A stretch of DNA of 51,910 bases from the NCBI RefSeq assembly GCF_018398875.1, contig NZ_JAGWDK010000036.1, positions 1 to 51,910 on the forward strand. The letters run 5' to 3'. Positions 50,016-51,910 of the stretch are shown here, one piece after another (positions within the stretch are counted from its first letter, which is position 1; each line of letters opens with the position of its first letter). The notes under the pieces are model-generated. The model saw nothing but the letters and a program-made list of their open reading frames with translations. It made no database searches and had not been told where the DNA came from. The DNA is from Bradyrhizobium sp. sGM-13. GTDB taxonomy: Bacteria > Pseudomonadota > Alphaproteobacteria > Rhizobiales > Xanthobacteraceae. A program made the position numbers and the translations under genes.

Positions 50016-51590
50016 ATGTCGGAATTCAAGAACTACCGATTTGGCCCGTTCCTGGTCGACCGTCGATCGGCATGTTTGCGCCGCGAGGGCGTCAACGTGC
50101 CGCTGCGGCCGAAGTCTTTCGATGTGCTGGTGTATGTCACGCAGCATCCCGGCCGGCTCGTTCCGAAGGCAGAATTGATCGACAACGTCTGGCAGAACCT
50201 CAACGTCACGCCGAATTCGTTGGTTCAGTGCATCAAGGAGATCCGGCAGGCCCTGCAAGACGACGCTCAGGCGATCATCGAAACCGTTTCAAAACGAGGT
50301 TATCTGTTTGCTTCGCCGGTAACAGCTATTTACGGCGACGAGCTTTCTTCGAGCGCACGCGCCGCGACGATGGATGCCGATGAACACCGCGCGCTGCCTT
50401 TGCCCGATCGTCCCTCCATTACGGTGCTGCCATTCGACAATATGAGCGGCGATCCGGACCAGGATTATTTCGCTGACGGCATATCCGAGGACTTGATCAC
50501 GGGCCTGTCCCGCGTCCGCTGGCTGTTCGTCATCGCCCGCAATTCGACGTTTGCTTACAAGGGCCGTGCAGTTGACGTCAGGCAAGTCGCGAGCCAACTC
50601 GGTGTCCGCTACGTGCTCGAAGGCAGTGTACGCCGCGCCGGCCAGCGGCTGCGTGTCAGCGCGCAACTGATTGACGCGGTCACCGGCGGCCATCACTGGG
50701 CGGAACAATACGACCGCGAACTGGGCGACATCTTTGCGATACAGGATGAGATCACGAGCAGCGTCGTTGCCTCGATCCAGCCGCGCCTGTTGGCAGCAGA
50801 GGGCGTTCGCGCGTTTTCGCGCTCGTCAGGCGATCTCGGCGCCTGGGAGTTGGTGGCGCGCGCGCAAACGCATGTCTGGCGCCTGACCCGGTCGGACAAC
50901 GAAGCCGCCATCGAAGCACTCAATCGCGCCGCCGAAGCCTATCCGGATTACGCCCCGGCCCGAAGCCTGCTTGGCTTCTGCCTAGTGTTCGCCGCGCACA
51001 ATGGTTGGATCGAGCGTGATCAGGGTTTGCAGGCTGCCCGTCCACACATCATTAGGGCGATTGCGCTCGATGATTGCGATCCGTGGGCACAGATAGCGCT
51101 CGGCTATTGGTCGATGATGGAGCGGCGCACCGAGCAATCGATCGCGGCATTCCGGCGTGCCGTCAACCTCAATCCGAGTTCGGCGGCAGCGCATTGTTAT
51201 CTCAGTCATGGGCTGGCGTTCTCGGGGCAGCGTTGCGAAGCGATTGCTCACGGCAACGAAGCCATCCGCCTTAGCCCATTGGATCCCGATACCGCGATGT
51301 TTCTCGGAGGCATTACCGTAGCCAACTATCTCGCGGGCCGATATCAGGAAGCCTTCGAAACCTCGGAGCAGCTATTGCGGCTGCGCCCGGGCTTCCACGG
51401 CGCCCAACGCCTGCGTTGCGCGAGCCTGGCCCAGATGGGGAGAATAGAGGAGGCCAAACAATCTCTCGCCGACGTGCGCCTCGAGCAACCCCAACTCTCG
51501 ATCGAATGGATCAAATCAAGCGTGCCCTATCAGAGGCCGGAACTGATGGAGCGCTTCCTGGAGGGAATGCGCAAGGCCGGGCTGACATGA
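50016..51590 (+). CDS. CadC-type winged-helix regulator with TolB/TPR-like C-terminus
   Basis: A 524-residue protein. Residues 5-100 are an OmpR/CadC-type winged helix: RFGPFLVDRRSACLRREG, PKSFDVLVYVTQHPG and IETVSKRGYLF. A segment starting SITVLPFDNMSGDPDQDYFA is the FlgO/TolB-like domain seen with adenylate-cyclase-type proteins, and repeated helical pairs from about residue 280 look like TPRs. No membrane helix is clear. Divergent from the haloperoxidase-family gene and a likely regulator of it. Confidence 0.85.
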   Translation: MSEFKNYRFGPFLVDRRSACLRREGVNVPLRPKSFDVLVYVTQHPGRLVPKAELIDNVWQNLNVTPNSLVQCIKEIRQALQDDAQAIIETVSKRGYLFASPVTAIYGDELSSSARAATMDADEHRALPLPDRPSITVLPFDNMSGDPDQDYFADGISEDLITGLSRVRWLFVIARNSTFAYKGRAVDVRQVASQLGVRYVLEGSVRRAGQRLRVSAQLIDAVTGGHHWAEQYDRELGDIFAIQDEITSSVVASIQPRLLAAEGVRAFSRSSGDLGAWELVARAQTHVWRLTRSDNEAAIEALNRAAEAYPDYAPARSLLGFCLVFAAHNGWIERDQGLQAARPHIIRAIALDDCDPWAQIALGYWSMMERRTEQSIAAFRRAVNLNPSSAAAHCYLSHGLAFSGQRCEAIAHGNEAIRLSPLDPDTAMFLGGITVANYLAGRYQEAFETSEQLLRLRPGFHGAQRLRCASLAQMGRIEEAKQSLADVRLEQPQLSIEWIKSSVPYQRPELMERFLEGMRKAGLT

Positions 51591-51910
51591 AATTGAGGTA
51601 GCGAATGGCAGGCATTCAGGCTCGGATATTGAAACGCTTGTTTTTTTCTTGCGCCCGTCGGGCAAATCACTTCTGATTTTCAGAAATCATGTCAAGCCCA
51701 GGAACAAAAAATATTCCGCTTAACTTCTCAGGCAAATCAGATGCATAACTCCGCCCGTCTCACGGCAGATGAGGGGCGCTCGCGATCGTCACGAACGTGC
51801 GGTGAGATGCGATGGACGCGGAATGCGCAAGACGTAGGCGCAGGAAGCGTACGGTGAAGTCGTGTGGTTCGGGCGCCGCGGTGCTGGCGCTAAGCTGCGT
51901 GAAACTATTT
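51591..51910. other. Stretch without a supported gene
   Basis: About 320 bp to the window edge, with no supported open frame. A pyrimidine-rich TTTTTTTCTTGCGCC-type segment near 51640 is the only noticeable feature. Confidence 0.4.

Overview
The window looks like chromosome of an alphaproteobacterium of the Bradyrhizobium / Nitrobacteraceae type. The sequence is GC-rich, the small hypothetical proteins resemble that group, and it carries a TTT-type tricarboxylate receptor, a DUF1127 protein, RpoH-dependent small heat-shock genes with ROSE-like RNA thermometers, and an rlmB gene beside tRNA-Tyr. All family names were assigned by reading the sequence, not by database search.

Layout. (1) 1-3953 is core chromosome: a sulfatase, two small secreted proteins and the 23S rRNA methyltransferase RlmB. 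(2) 3981-28470 is a 24.5-kb integrated element in the 3' end of tRNA-Tyr(GTA). It is bounded by an exact 59-bp direct repeat of the tRNA 3' end, and a tyrosine integrase lies just inside the right end. Short repeats that may be integrase arm sites occur at both ends. The element has a replication block (primase-polymerase, RepA-like helicase, an iteron-like array around a hairpin), several AlpA-type small DNA-binding proteins, a cysteine-rich secreted protein, several decayed genes, and no recognisable capsid, tail or conjugation genes. Its largest gene encodes a 1707-residue protein with an N-terminal nuclease-like domain, a STAND-type NTPase and a long C-terminal region, which is the layout of Avs antiphage proteins. 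It lies between imperfect 45-bp direct repeats and next to an unrecognised two-gene membrane-protein operon. This is a small replicating island or phage-satellite-like element with an accessory defence cargo.

(3) 28471-33107 is decayed DNA ending in a second, diverged copy of the tRNA-Tyr 3' end. It holds small Bradyrhizobium-type genes, many with single-base frameshifts, a ligase C-terminal scrap and one intact Crp/Fnr regulator. It reads as the remains of an older insertion at the same tRNA. (4) 33108-35056 has another Crp/Fnr regulator, a YCII/DGPF protein, tRNA-Gly(TCC), two related palindromic repeat blocks and a candidate small RNA. That RNA carries a 14-codon ORF whose ribosome-binding site is complementary to the whole 3' end of 16S rRNA.

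(5) 35111-40310 is a stress cluster: a DUF454 membrane protein, an RpoH sigma factor, two Hsp20 chaperones, an SPW-repeat membrane protein, and a divergent operon starting with a 44-residue peptide. Both sides of the divergent region show an RpoH-like promoter followed by a ROSE-like leader. (6) 40518-51590 is metabolic and sensory chromosome: a GT4 glycosyltransferase, an unusual fused periplasmic binding protein, a family III CoA-transferase, an antibiotic-monooxygenase-like protein, a LysR regulator divergent from a TTT receptor, and a vanadium-haloperoxidase-family protein divergent from a CadC-type regulator.
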